A stretch of 64,000 nt of DNA from DASRSS01 sp963799045 (GCA_963799045.1 CAWCVN010000001.1:62001-126000); one strand, 5' to 3'; shown: positions 1 through 9,427, counted from the first letter of the stretch. Program-made: numbers and translations. Notes: generated by a model from the letters alone, not told the origin.

Positions 1-1014
1 GTTGTCGTCGACGTAGAACGCACCGGTGATCGCCTTGATCAGCTTGCTCAGCTTGCCGGGGTTGAGCAGTACGCCCATCGAGGAGATCTTGTTGAACGCC
101 TGGGTCAGGAAGTAGCGCTGCCGCTTCTCGCGCGCGAGGTCGCCGCCGCGCAGGTTGTGCCGCTGCCGCACGAACTCCAGCGCCTGCACCGGGGTGAGGT
201 TGTGCTTGCCGGCGGACATCTTGAAGTTCGAACCGACGTGGCCCTGGCCGGTGGCCTCGTTGTGCGCGAGCGTGTCGTCGGTCGCGGCGCACAGGTTGAC
301 CGGGATGTCCCCCAGCGCCTTGGTGATCGTGTAGAAGCCGCCGAAACCGACCTGGACGTAGTGGTTGATGCTGAGGCCAGTGAGCTTCGTGACGGTGGCG
401 ATGAGCTCGTTCGCCCCGGCGGCCTCCTTCTGTTTGTAGCTGCCGGATGTGTCGGTGAAGGCGTCGGCGTACGCAGCATTGATCTTGTTCTTGGCCCAGC
501 CACCCGGGATGTCGACGTAGGAGTCACGGGGGATGGAGATCATCGTGGCTTTCGCGCCGTTCGCCGGGACGTGGATGACCATGATCGTGTCGGTGCTCAG
601 CGACGAGACGCTGCCGACCGACAGCAGTCGACGCTCGGCGGCGGACAGCCCGTCACGCGAGTCGATGCCGACGATCAGGATGTTCTGTTCCTTGCCCTGG
701 ATGTGCGATCCGCTGCCCGAGATCGCCCCGGGACCCCCGCCGCCGGCGAGGTTGCTCAGGTGAAAGCGCTGCAGCCCGTTGTTGAGCGACCGGTACTCGT
801 ACCAGCCGTAGCCGAAGCCGATCAGTAGCAGCAGGGACAGGGCCGAGGCGAGCACCTTGGTGAGCATGCCCAGGCCGCGCAGCCGCCGCGGTGCCGCGAC
901 GGCCGCGTGCCGACCGGTTGTCGGGCGCCCGTTCGGTCGGGGACGGTCGGTGCTTTCGAACGGCGCACCGCCGCCGAAGCCTTGCCCGAACTCGGGACCC
1001 GAACCAGCAGACAC
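1..1014 (-). CDS. LytR-CpsA-Psr (LCP) family cell-wall ligase, 3' end outside window
   Basis: The reading frame is open from a GTG at 1014 to the window edge (338 codons), so the C-terminus is missing. A Gly/Pro/Arg-rich cytoplasmic N-terminus of about 48 residues precedes one membrane helix (about 50-65), and the rest is extracellular. LCP hallmarks are visible: IPRDSYVDIPG with its Arg-Asp pair, NKINAAYA, and late in the domain VRQRHNLRGGDLAREKRQR, whose arginines contact the polyprenyl pyrophosphate. LCP enzymes transfer undecaprenyl-linked glycopolymers, such as arabinogalactan or teichoic-acid-like chains, to peptidoglycan. No strong Shine-Dalgarno precedes the GTG, so the start is moderately certain. 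The family call is firm; the polymer handled is unknown. Confidence 0.9.
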   Translation of the reverse strand, partial: MSAGSGPEFGQGFGGGAPFESTDRPRPNGRPTTGRHAAVAAPRRLRGLGMLTKVLASALSLLLLIGFGYGWYEYRSLNNGLQRFHLSNLAGGGGPGAISGSGSHIQGKEQNILIVGIDSRDGLSAAERRLLSVGSVSSLSTDTIMVIHVPANGAKATMISIPRDSYVDIPGGWAKNKINAAYADAFTDTSGSYKQKEAAGANELIATVTKLTGLSINHYVQVGFGGFYTITKALGDIPVNLCAATDDTLAHNEATGQGHVGSNFKMSAGKHNLTPVQALEFVRQRHNLRGGDLAREKRQRYFLTQAFNKISSMGVLLNPGKLSKLIKAITGAFYVDDN

Positions 1015-1070
1015 GGCTGCGAGGCTACCGTTCGGATCTCTGGGTCTCCTGAGTGCTTCCAGGCATTTGC

Positions 1071-2756
1071 TCAGCCAACGCTGCCCTTCGGCGGGGCGAC
1101 GCTCAGGCCGCTGCGCACCACTTTGCCGGTCGCGTTGCGCGGAAGCCGATCATGCGTGATACGCCAGGTACTGGGCACCTTGTAGTAGGCGAGCCGCTCG
1201 CCCACGTAGCTGGCGAGCTCATCCGGCGATGCGGTCGCCCCGGGCGTCAGCACCACGATCGCCGCGACCTGCTGTCCCAGATCAGCATGATCGATCCCGA
1301 TTACGGCTGATTCCTCGACCGCGGGGTGTTCGTCGAGAACCTGCTCGATCTCGACCGGATACACGTTCTCGCCGCCGCGCAGGATCAGGTCGCTGCGTCG
1401 CGTGGCCATGTACAGCAGGCCGGACCGAAGGCTGCCGATGTCCCCGGTTCGCATCCACCGGTCGGCGTCGAAGATGGCGGCCGTGGCCTGCGGGTCCTCC
1501 CAGTAGCCGAGCATGTTGTACGGGCTGCGCAGCCAGATCTCGCCCTCCTGTCCGTTGCCGAGCACCTCGCCGGACGCCGAGCGGATCTGTACCGCCACCG
1601 TCGGGATCGGGTAGCCGACGGTGCCGGGGTTGGCGGCGAGCACCGGCGGCGTCGCGACGGTGGCACCGGTGCACGACTCGGTCAGGCCGTAGCTGTCGAC
1701 GAGGCCCTCGCGGGCGACCGGGATCAGCTCGCGCAGCCTCGCCTGCAGCGCCAGCGACGACGGCGCCGACGCCAGCCCGAACCCCCGCAGTGCGGACAGG
1801 TCGTAGCCGGAGACGTCGCCGAGTTCGACGAGGCGGTTCGCCATCGTGGGGACGACCGTCCAGTTGGTCACCCGCTCGTTCGAGACGAGGGTCAGGACCT
1901 TGTGCGGGTCGAAGGCGCCCTGCGTGAGGACGACCGTCTCGCCGGTCGCCAGCCGCGGCACGGCCAGATTGTGCAGGCTGGCGATGTGGAACAGCGGCAT
2001 GCTCAGCAGCCACCGGCCCGACGCCGGCGGGACGTCCGGCCGGATCGCCGCCGAGATCGCGTTCATCATCCGGTGGTAGCCGACCGTTGCGATCATGTTG
2101 CGGTGCGAATGCGTCGCGCCCTTCGGCCGGCCCGTCGTCCCGCTCGTGTAGACGATCACCGCGGGGTCGTCCTCGTCGATGTCCACCGACGGCAGCGCGG
2201 CCCCCTGCCGCGCGGACATCAGCTTCGGCAGGTCGTCCTCGATACCGATCACGGGGACCGGGCAGTCGGAGGGAACCCGCGCGGCGCGCTTGGTGTCGGC
2301 GACGAGCACCGCCGGTATCGAATGGCCCAGCGCGTACTCGATCTCTGCAGCCGACCACCAGGCGTTGTAGGACGCCGTGACGGCTCCCAGCGCGGTCGCC
2401 GCCCAGAAGGCGACGATCCATTCGGGTGAGTTCGCCGCCAGGATCGCCACCCGGTCACCCGGCCCGACCCCGTAACGGTCGGCCAGTTCCGCGGCGAGGG
2501 AGGCGACCGCCTCGGCGTGCTCGGCGTAGGTGATCCGCTGCCGCGCCGTGACCAGGTACTCACGGTCGCCCAGGCCGGCCGACGCGCCGAGCAGTTCGAC
2601 CAGCGAGCGTTGCCGGTTGGCGAACACCGGCATCCGGACGCCGAGCACCTCCTGCTCCACGATCTCGAACTCACCACCGGGCCCGGTCAGCCGGGTCACG
2701 ACCTCGGCCAGTGCGGCCGCGGGATTTCGGGTGCACTCACGCCTAGAAGATCTCAT
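1071..2756 (-). CDS. AMP-forming acyl-CoA synthetase (FadD-like)
   Basis: This 561-residue adenylate-forming enzyme activates a carboxylic acid with ATP and joins it to CoA. The P-loop-like motif YTSGTTGRPKG (about residue 205), the DSYGLTES adenine-binding motif, the TGD motif in MRTGDIG and the C-terminal PRNATGK with the catalytic lysine are all present and in order. The N-terminus (TRLTGPGGEFEIVE) resembles mycobacterial FadD proteins. The first ATG gives an unusually basic leader, so a GTG near residue 20 is a possible true start. It is divergent from a SnoaL-like gene with a 68-base promoter gap. Substrate cannot be told; nearby oxidoreductases suggest fatty, steroid-like or aromatic acids, which is inference. 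Confidence 0.9.
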   Translation of the reverse strand: MRSSRRECTRNPAAALAEVVTRLTGPGGEFEIVEQEVLGVRMPVFANRQRSLVELLGASAGLGDREYLVTARQRITYAEHAEAVASLAAELADRYGVGPGDRVAILAANSPEWIVAFWAATALGAVTASYNAWWSAAEIEYALGHSIPAVLVADTKRAARVPSDCPVPVIGIEDDLPKLMSARQGAALPSVDIDEDDPAVIVYTSGTTGRPKGATHSHRNMIATVGYHRMMNAISAAIRPDVPPASGRWLLSMPLFHIASLHNLAVPRLATGETVVLTQGAFDPHKVLTLVSNERVTNWTVVPTMANRLVELGDVSGYDLSALRGFGLASAPSSLALQARLRELIPVAREGLVDSYGLTESCTGATVATPPVLAANPGTVGYPIPTVAVQIRSASGEVLGNGQEGEIWLRSPYNMLGYWEDPQATAAIFDADRWMRTGDIGSLRSGLLYMATRRSDLILRGGENVYPVEIEQVLDEHPAVEESAVIGIDHADLGQQVAAIVVLTPGATASPDELASYVGERLAYYKVPSTWRITHDRLPRNATGKVVRSGLSVAPPKGSVG

Positions 2757-2824
2757 GCGCTCCCGCGCGGTCGCAGCGGTCGATTCCGGTCAACGGGACG
2801 CTGCAGTCCGGTAGCGTCCGCCCG

Positions 2825-3250
2825 GTGAGCACCGACCGGGAGCAGATCGGCGACCTTCTTGCCGAGACGGCGTGGATCCTCGACCACAAGCAGTGGGAGC
2901 GGCTGCCGTCGGTGTTCGTGGCCGAGGCCGTGGCTTACGGGCAGCGTGGCCTGGCCGAGGTCACCGCGACGATGCGGCGCTACCTCGACGGCTGCGGGCC
3001 GACCCAGCACCTGCTCGGAAATCTCAGGCTCCGCATCGACGGTGACACCGCGACCGTGACCAGCTACGTGCGCGCCCTCCACCTCGCGGCGGGTGTGGGC
3101 AAGCTGCAGCGGGCACGGCCCGAGCAGTACTGGGACTTCGTCGGCGAGTATCACGACACCGTCGTGCGGACCGACGGCGGATGGCGCATCAGCGAACGGG
3201 TCTGCCTGCCCCAGGCGAGCGCGGGGGAGTTCGACCCGGCCGCCGGGTGA
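2825..3250 (+). CDS. SnoaL-like / NTF2-fold protein
   Basis: A 141-residue protein starting at GTG matches the SnoaL_4 style of the NTF2 fold. An N-terminal helix (EQIGDLLAETAWILDHKQW) is followed by the cone-shaped beta sheet and a typical late strand ending DGGWRISERVC. Members are small ketosteroid-isomerase-like enzymes or ligand-binding proteins, often in polyketide, aromatic-ring or steroid pathways. Here it is divergent from an acyl-CoA ligase and 75 bases upstream of an asparaginase gene on the same strand. No diagnostic catalytic pair is obvious, so the activity is unknown. Confidence 0.75.
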   Translation: MSTDREQIGDLLAETAWILDHKQWERLPSVFVAEAVAYGQRGLAEVTATMRRYLDGCGPTQHLLGNLRLRIDGDTATVTSYVRALHLAAGVGKLQRARPEQYWDFVGEYHDTVVRTDGGWRISERVCLPQASAGEFDPAAG

Positions 3251-3325
3251 GCGGGTCCTCGCCCTCCGGCCGCCGATTGCGCCGGGCGCCCTGCGCGCAA
3301 CCTGGGCGGGCCGACAGAACGTGCC

Positions 3326-4330
3326 ATGCCCTACGGTGAGCTCGTGGGTGGATCGATCACGGCGTACTTCCTCGGCGGCACCATCAGTATGGCCGGCACC
3401 ACCGACGGCACGGGCGGTACTGGCGGCGCGGTCGTCCGGCTCGGCGGCGACGAGCTGGTGGCAGCGGTCCCTCAGCTCGCTGAACTCGACGTCCAACTCG
3501 ACGTGCAACAGTTCCGCAGCCTGCCGAGCGCGGCGCTGAGCTTCTCGGACGTCGCCGAGCTGGTCGCCGCCGCGCGCGCAGTCGACTCCGACGGCGTCGT
3601 CGTCGTGCAGGGCACCGACACGATCGAGGAGTCGGCCTACCTGATCGACCTGCTCTGGGACGACGAGCGGCCGATCGTCGTCACCGGCGCCATGCGCAAC
3701 CCGACGCTGGCCGGACCGGACGGGCCGGCGAACCTGCTCGCCGCGGTCACCGTCGCCGCCGACGAGCGGATGCGCGACCTCGGTGCGCTCGTCGTGCTCG
3801 ACGACGAGATTCACGCCGCGCGCTTCGTCCGCAAGACCCACACCACCGCCACCGGAGCGTTCACCTCGCCGAACGCCGGTCCGCTCGGCCGCGTCGTCGA
3901 GGACCGGCCGGTGCTGGCGACGCGGGTCGAGCGGCGCACCACCTACCTGCCTCGGCGGCCGATCACCGCTCGGGTGCCGGTCCTCGCCCTCGGCCTCGAC
4001 GACACCGGCGACCTGCTGGCAGGTCTCGCCGCCGGCTGTGACGGGCTTGTCGTCGCCGGTCTCGGTGGCGGACACGTGCCCCCGGACCTGGCCGAACAGC
4101 TGGGCAGGCTCGCTGAGCGCGTCCCCGTCGTGCTCGCCAGCCGCGCCGGCGCGGGCGGGGTGCTGACGCACACGTACGGGTTCGTCGGGTCCGAGACCGA
4201 CCTGTTGCGCCGCGGCCTGATCGGCTCTGGTCAGCTGGATGCCTACAAAGCGCGCGTGCTGCTACGAGTGCTGATTGCCGCGGAGGTCGAGCGCGAGGAG
4301 ATGGCCGCCGCCTTCGCCACCGCGGTCTGA
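3326..4330 (+). CDS. L-asparaginase (type I/II family)
   Basis: A 334-residue enzyme predicted to hydrolyse asparagine to aspartate and ammonia. Both catalytic threonine motifs are visible: the N-terminal GGTISM and VVQGTDTIEESAYL, which carries the second Thr-Asp pair. The rest shows the family layout, with VVTGAMRNPTLAGPDGPANL and DDEIHAARFVRKTHTTATGAFTSP. There is no signal peptide, so it should be cytosolic. No strong Shine-Dalgarno is seen before the ATG; a GTG 18 bases downstream (VGGSITAYFLGGTI) is an alternative start. It converges on the amine oxidase gene with a 13-base gap. Confidence 0.9.
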   Translation: MPYGELVGGSITAYFLGGTISMAGTTDGTGGTGGAVVRLGGDELVAAVPQLAELDVQLDVQQFRSLPSAALSFSDVAELVAAARAVDSDGVVVVQGTDTIEESAYLIDLLWDDERPIVVTGAMRNPTLAGPDGPANLLAAVTVAADERMRDLGALVVLDDEIHAARFVRKTHTTATGAFTSPNAGPLGRVVEDRPVLATRVERRTTYLPRRPITARVPVLALGLDDTGDLLAGLAAGCDGLVVAGLGGGHVPPDLAEQLGRLAERVPVVLASRAGAGGVLTHTYGFVGSETDLLRRGLIGSGQLDAYKARVLLRVLIAAEVEREEMAAAFATAV

Positions 4331-4343
4331 ACCGCCGCCCGGT

Positions 4344-5831
4344 TCACAGCGCCGCGAGCACCTCGCCGGCCGCGCGTTCGCCGCTGCGCACCGCACCGTC
4401 CATGTAGCCCTGCCAGAAGTCCGCGGTCTCGGTGCCCGCCCAATGGATGCGACCGACCGGCTCGCGCAAGGCGGGTCCCACCGACGTCAGCACGCCGGGG
4501 CCCATGATCGGCGTCGGCCCGCCCCGGCTCCACCGCTCGGTCGGCCAGAGCATGTCGAAGTACTCGACGGGGGACAGGAAGCGGTCGTCGCCGAACATGC
4601 GCGCGTACTGCGCCAGCACGCCGGCGCGGCGCTCGGCCCGCGTCTTCGGTGCCCAGGCACGGTACTGCTCGCCGCCGACGAACCCGGCGAGCACACCGAC
4701 CTGGTTGTCGCCGGGCGGGGAGTTGTCGAACGAGTACCCGACGGGGCCGCCGACGGTGAGGAACTGGCCGGTGAGTCCGGCATCGCGCCAGAACGGCCGC
4801 GGGTACACCGCCTCGACCTTCATCAGCTCGCCCATCGCCACGCGCTGCACGACCTGGTCGCGCTGGGCCGGCAACAGCGGGTCGAAGTCGATGCGGGCGG
4901 CCAGCGGTGTCGGCACGGCCACGATCACCCGCTGCGCGTTCACGGTGAGCCCGTCGGCGAGGACGTCGACCGCGGTGCCCGTCTGGCTGATCGCACGCAC
5001 GGGCGTACTCAGCCGAACGCGGGACCCGAGAGCGTCAGCCACCCGCAAGGCGATCAGCTGCGAGCCGCCGACGAAGCGGGTTTGCTGCGCGCCGCCTCGC
5101 ACGTTGATCAGCCGCTCGAACGTGCCCTTGTTGGACTCGTTGCCGGCCGCGGCGATATAGGCCAGGACGAACAGCATCGACAGGTCGCGAGGTTCTGCGC
5201 CGACCAGCGCCTCGGTGAACGGGGCGAGCAGCGCGAGGATCCCCTCGGTGTTCACCGAGTTGCCGCGCACCCACGACTCCAGCGTCTGACCGTCGTGGCA
5301 CAGCGCGTCGGGCGCCGTCCACGGCGCGTCCGGCGGCACCTTCGCGGCCAGCAGGTCGATCTGCTGGCTCAGCTTGATGATGTCGGCGAGCAGCAGCGGG
5401 TCGAGCGGGGCCGTGCCCAGGGGGCCGGTGTCCGAGTAGCGCAGGTGGATGGGGCCGTTGCGGTAGACATCCTTGCCGGTGTCGTAGGTGCCGAACGTGC
5501 CCACCCCGACCGCGTCGGCGAGCGCCTTGATCCGGTCCTGCGTCGGGCCGATGAACTCGCCTCCGGCTTCGGCGACCTTCCCGCCGCTGATCGTGTGGTT
5601 GAGCACCCGCCCACCGACCCGGTCGCGTGCCTCGAGCAGCAGCACCGAGTGCCCGGCGCCGGCGAGCGTGCGGGCGGCGGTGAGGCCGGCGAGTCCCGCC
5701 CCCACGACCACCACGTCGACGTTCGCGGGCGGGGCGGCGTGTGCCGACGGCGTGCCGAGGGTCGCGCCCGCCGCCGTCGCCGCGCCGGTGGCGAGCGTCG
5801 CCGTCAGGAAGGTGCGCCGGGTGGGGGCCAC
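4344..5831 (-). CDS. Tat-exported flavin-containing amine oxidase
   Basis: An FAD amine oxidase of 495 residues. A twin-arginine signal (TRRTFLTATLATG, ending SAHAA) implies folded export. It is followed by the dinucleotide-binding motif VVVVGAGLAGLTAARTL, the GGEFIGPTQDRI block, and a C-terminal flavin-contact segment, IHWAGTETADFWQGYMDGAV. Such enzymes oxidise primary amines or amino acids to aldehydes or oxo-acids with release of hydrogen peroxide. I chose the GTG at 5831 because a GGAG lies six bases upstream and it places the Arg pair near the N-terminus; an upstream start at 5873 would add 14 residues. Substrate is not predictable from sequence alone. Confidence 0.88.
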   Translation of the reverse strand: MAPTRRTFLTATLATGAATAAGATLGTPSAHAAPPANVDVVVVGAGLAGLTAARTLAGAGHSVLLLEARDRVGGRVLNHTISGGKVAEAGGEFIGPTQDRIKALADAVGVGTFGTYDTGKDVYRNGPIHLRYSDTGPLGTAPLDPLLLADIIKLSQQIDLLAAKVPPDAPWTAPDALCHDGQTLESWVRGNSVNTEGILALLAPFTEALVGAEPRDLSMLFVLAYIAAAGNESNKGTFERLINVRGGAQQTRFVGGSQLIALRVADALGSRVRLSTPVRAISQTGTAVDVLADGLTVNAQRVIVAVPTPLAARIDFDPLLPAQRDQVVQRVAMGELMKVEAVYPRPFWRDAGLTGQFLTVGGPVGYSFDNSPPGDNQVGVLAGFVGGEQYRAWAPKTRAERRAGVLAQYARMFGDDRFLSPVEYFDMLWPTERWSRGGPTPIMGPGVLTSVGPALREPVGRIHWAGTETADFWQGYMDGAVRSGERAAGEVLAAL

Positions 5832-5879
5832 CAGATTCTCCGTTCGTCGCGGATACCGGTCCGCCCGGTCCAACGACGA

Positions 5880-5889
5880 GAACCTGTTC
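5880..5889. promoter_or_regulatory. Short AACNNGTT palindrome upstream of the amine oxidase
   Basis: GAACCTGTTC is a perfect 10-base palindrome lying 49 bases before the amine oxidase GTG, in the gap after the serine hydrolase. Read on the minus strand, it shares the 11-base core GAACAGGTTCT with the longer palindrome at 23532-23547. The AACNNGTT core is that of mycobacterial KstR boxes. With only two sites and short arms, this could be chance. Confidence 0.3.
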
Positions 5890-5924
5890 CAGAAACGCCT
5901 CGGGCTCGCGCCCTCACCGCGACG

Positions 5925-7073
5925 TCACAGCGCCGCGTAGACGGCCTCCACGAGCCGGTACGCCCGGCGGTCGGTCAGGCCCGGCCGGCTCAGGTTCGGG
6001 ATGTAGCCGATGGCCACGCGCCGAGCGAGGTCACCGAGGCCTGTCGCCCCGCTCGCGCCGGGGTGTCCGAACGCCGTCGCCGCAGCCGACGGCAGGAAGA
6101 GGTTCTCGCACGGCAGCATGAAGCCCAGCCCGAACGCGCTCTCGAGCACGAGGGTGCGGTCCGGGCCGCGGACTCGCTGGCGCACCGCGTCGCGCACCGT
6201 CTCCGGCCTGAGGATCTGCCCGGCGACCAGCCGCGCGTAGAAGCCGGCCAGCGCCCGCGCCGTACACACCAGCCCGGCCGCGGGCCATCCCGCCTTCAGC
6301 AGGACCGCCTTGTTGAACGACGCGGCCGGGTTGGTGGTGCTGCGCTGCATGGCCGAGTTCGGGTCGCGTATCGCCGCGAGCGTCCGCTCGATCGCGTCCG
6401 CGGGGGCTGGGTAGGCGATGTCGCTGCGGTCGGCGGCCAGCCCGCCCGGACCGACGGCGATGCGCGCCAGGTCGTCGATCATCGACTCCGGGACACCGAT
6501 CCACAGCTGCGGGTCCACCTCGGCGCGCACGAACTCGCCGACGCTGCTGCCGGCGTGCCGACGCACCAGCTCGCCGACCAGCCAGCCGAAGGTCAGCGCG
6601 TGGTAGCCGTGGTCGGTGCCGGGCTGCCACTCCGGGCTCTGGCCCGCGAGCTGCGCTGCCATCGCGTCCGGGTCCGCCGCCTCCTCCGCGCTGATCGGTC
6701 GCGCGAACGCGGGTAGCCCGGCCCGGTGCGTCAGCAGCATCTCGGCGGTGATCGACTCCTTGCCGTGGGCGCCGAACTCCGGCCACCAGCCGGTGACCGG
6801 GTCCGCGAGTGACACGGCCCCGCGCTCGGCCAGCAGCAGCGCGGCCGCCGCGGTCACGGCCTTGGTGGCGGAGAAGGTGACGCACGCGGTCTCGCGCAGC
6901 CACGGTCGCTGCGACTTCCGGTCGGCCAGCCCGCCCCACAGGTCGACCACCGGCCGGCCGTCGACGAACACGGCCACCGCCGCGCCGCGGTCGGTGCCAT
7001 CGGCGAGGCTGGCCTCGAACACCTCGCGCACGGCCGAGAAAGCCGGGTCGCAGAGTCCGTCCGAGCCGGGCAC
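5925..7073 (-). CDS. Serine hydrolase of the beta-lactamase class C / EstB family
   Basis: A 382-residue beta-lactamase-fold hydrolase. The nucleophile motif S-x-x-K is FSATKAV near residue 70, the tyrosine motif is GYHALTFGW, and the third motif is GHPGASG. The YHA triad and Trp-rich early region resemble esterases of the EstB/LACTB type rather than true beta-lactamases. No signal peptide or lipobox is seen, so it is probably a cytosolic esterase or peptidase. It lies 28 bases downstream of the luciferase-like gene and upstream of the amine oxidase, all on the minus strand, so the three may be co-transcribed. Confidence 0.85.
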   Translation of the reverse strand: MPGSDGLCDPAFSAVREVFEASLADGTDRGAAVAVFVDGRPVVDLWGGLADRKSQRPWLRETACVTFSATKAVTAAAALLLAERGAVSLADPVTGWWPEFGAHGKESITAEMLLTHRAGLPAFARPISAEEAADPDAMAAQLAGQSPEWQPGTDHGYHALTFGWLVGELVRRHAGSSVGEFVRAEVDPQLWIGVPESMIDDLARIAVGPGGLAADRSDIAYPAPADAIERTLAAIRDPNSAMQRSTTNPAASFNKAVLLKAGWPAAGLVCTARALAGFYARLVAGQILRPETVRDAVRQRVRGPDRTLVLESAFGLGFMLPCENLFLPSAAATAFGHPGASGATGLGDLARRVAIGYIPNLSRPGLTDRRAYRLVEAVYAAL

Positions 7074-7101
7074 GCTCGTGGTCAGGCGTGGCGCGCCGCC
7101 G

Positions 7102-8126
7102 TCAGCCCAGGGCGTCGACGACGAACTTCAGCGCGGGCGCCGGAGCCTGCAGCAGCAGGGTGGTGATGACGGTCTGCTCCCAGACCTGCAGCTCGTCGCG
7201 GATCTTCGCCGGCGGGCCGACCAGCGCGACGTCTTCGACCAGTGCCAGCGGGACAGCGGCGATGGCGTCCTTCTTGTTGCCGGCGAGGTAGAGCTCCTGG
7301 ATCTTCTCGACCTCACCCGGGTAGCCGAGCCGGCTGAACAGGTCGGCGTGGAAGTTCATCGTCTTCGCGCCCATGCCGCCGATGTACAGCGCGAGCGAGG
7401 GCCGCAGCAGGTCGGCGCAGGCTCCAGGTCGTCGCCGGGCAGCACGGGGACGAACGCCGGGCACCTCGAAGTCCTCGAGCGTGTGCCGCGCGCCGGGCCG
7501 GGCGAAGCCTTCGGCCAGCGCCTCGCGGTAGAAGCCGTCCGTCTTCGGCGAGAAGAACATCGGCAGCCAGCCGTCGCCGATCTCGGCGGCGAGCGCGACG
7601 TTCTTCGGTCCCTCGGCACCGATCATGATCGGGATGTCGCTGCGCAGCGGGTGCACGGTCGACTTCAGCGGCTTGCCGAGCCCGGTGCCGCCCGGGTAGG
7701 GCAGCGGGTAGAACTCGCCCTCGTGGGTGACCGGCACGTCCCGGGCCAGATCGCGCGAATGACCTCGACGTACTCGCGGGTGCGGGCGAGCGGCTTCGGG
7801 TAGGGCTGGCCGTACCAGCCCTCGACGACCTGCGGCCCGGACGCGCCGATGCCGAGGATGAAGCGGCCGCCGGACAGGTGATCCAGCGTCATCGCCGCCA
7901 TCGCGGTGGCGGCCGGGGTGCGGGCCGAGATCTGCAGCAGGTTGGTGCCGAGCCGCACCTGCGACGTCGCGGCGCCCCACCAGGCCAGCGGGGTCAGGCA
8001 GTCCGAGCCGTAGGCCTCGGCGGTCCAGATCGAGTCGAAGCCGAGCGAGTCGCACAGCGCGATCGCCTCGGTGATGCCGTCCGGCGGGCCGGAGGACCAG
8101 TAACCGGTGTGGTAGCCGAGCTTCAC
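7102..8126 (-). pseudogene. LLM-class F420-dependent oxidoreductase, disrupted by three apparent frameshifts
   Basis: Joining frames gives a full-length luciferase-like TIM-barrel oxidoreductase of about 341 residues. It begins MKLGYHTGYWSSGPPDG at the GTG at 8126, passes GFDSIWTAEAYGSD, GTNLLQISARTP and LSGGRFILGIGASGPQV, and ends at 7102. The frame changes near 7748 (one base apparently missing in a CCCGGG run), near 7460 (one base extra) and near 7428 (one base missing). The last two compensate, restoring ACADLLRPSLALYIGGMGAK. Intact members reduce or oxidise organic substrates with F420 or FMN. Conservation on both sides of each break points to sequencing indels rather than decay, but recent inactivation cannot be excluded. 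Confidence 0.75.
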
Positions 8127-8245
8127 GTATGCCGCCTCGATGCCGATATAGGTGGACTCCGGCCGACTCTATCGGCGCTGGCAGGTGCCGTCTCAGGCAG
8201 CAGGCGCTACTAACCTGGGCGTAACGGGGACATCGGGGAGGGCCG

Positions 8246-9286
8246 ATGGAGGCCGTGTCAGGCACGCGTCGAGGGAGCGCGACGCCGCCGGGAACGATCG
8301 CGTGGCTGGACATCTCCATCGACAGTTCGCCGTCCTGGCCCTTTCGCCCGCGGATCCGGGCCGCTCGGGCCTGCAGTCGCGCCCCTGGACGTCGCCCGCG
8401 CGGCCTTCTACTTCAAGGGCGCGCGGCTGCGCGGCACCCGGTGCATGTGGGCGGCGGCGGCCCTGAGCGGCGCCGTGCTGAGCCGGCTGCCAGGCCATCG
8501 ACAGGCCGATGCCGGCGCCGTCGCTGCAGCTGTTCATGCGGGGCGAGAGCCCGGGTCGCCGTTCGACCCGTCGAGCATCATGCGCCGCTCGATGCTGAAG
8601 GTGATCGACCCGCTGGCGGAGGTGGAGGAGCAGTTCCACACCAACTCGCACCTGTACACCCTGAACGTGCACCAGTCCACGGTCGGTGTCGAGGCCGCGA
8701 CCGATCGCCGAGATGGTCGGGCGCAGTTACCAGATGACCGGCTTTCAGGCCCACCTGGTGCGGTCGATGGTGCCGTTGCTGAGGCCGGACGTGGAAGGCA
8801 TCACCTCGCGCCTCGGCGCTGGTCGGCATCGATCGATACCTCGGCGCGTTCGCGGGCCTGCTGCTACGGACCACCGTGGCCGCGCCGACCGAGGTGGACA
8901 GCGGGGCGTCGGTGCGCGCCCGGACCGAGGCGATCATCTACGAGCGGGCAACCGATCCGCGGTTGTCTCCCGGCCTCATCGCGGAGGAGTTGAACATCTC
9001 GCTGCGCCAGCTCTACCGGGCCTTCGACGACGCCGAGAGCCCGGCTGCGCTGATCCGCCAGCGGCGGTTGGAGCGGGCGGCGGAGCTGCTGGCCTCGCGG
9101 CGCGCGATCGGCAACGTCGAGTCCGTAGCCCAGGAGTGCGGGTTCGCTTCCGCCGAGTACTTCTCCCGGGCGTTCCGGCGCGAGTTCGGCCTCAGCCCGC
9201 GCGCGTACCGCTCCGATTCACCGCGAGTCCCCGGTCAGCCGCTGACCGCGACGCCGCTAATCTTGCGCGCAGGTAGGGGGCGGTAG
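8246..9286 (+). pseudogene. AraC-family regulator, N-terminal half scrambled by several frameshifts
   Basis: The C-terminal part is a clear AraC/XylS DNA-binding domain: LIAEELNISLRQLYRAFDD, RRLERAAELLAS and VAQECGFASAEYFSRAFRREFG. Upstream pieces that look like the ligand-binding domain and linker sit in different frames, including MVPLLRPDVEGI (about 8770) and VGIDRYLGAFAGLLLRTT (about 8825). At least four frame changes between about 8300 and 8820 are needed to join them to the ATG at 8246, which has a good GGAGG site. The gene is divergent from the luciferase-like gene and may regulate it. Its last ten bases overlap the following tRNA, which is unusual. Confidence 0.7.
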
Positions 9287-9350
9287 CTCAGCCGGTTAGA
9301 GCAGGGGACTCATAATCCCTGGGTCGTGGGTTCGAGTCCCACCCGCCCCA
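9277..9350 (+). tRNA. tRNA-Met (CAT anticodon)
   Basis: A 74-base cloverleaf. The acceptor GGGGCGG pairs with CCGCCCC and is followed by discriminator A. D-arm GCTC/GAGC, anticodon stem GGGGA/TCCCT with loop CTCATAA, and T-arm GTGGG/CCCAC are all present. CCA is not encoded. CAT could serve elongator Met or, if the C is lysidine-modified, Ile2; I cannot separate these without alignment. Confidence 0.93.
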
Positions 9351-9427
9351 CAAGCGGTCATGATCAAAGAAGCAATCGGGCCGAAATACGACCGCGGGGC
9401 TACTTCGATCAAGCTCGGGTCGGACGC

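Noticed and set aside
4275..6716. An 813-codon plus-strand frame opposite the amine oxidase and serine hydrolase
   Set aside because: It covers two well-supported genes and the gap between them on the other strand, and its protein is Arg/Gly/Asp-rich noise.
7102..8319. A single 405-codon frame for the luciferase-like gene
   Set aside because: Its first 190 residues are Arg/His/Gly-rich shadow sequence; the real N-terminus lies in another frame starting at 8126.
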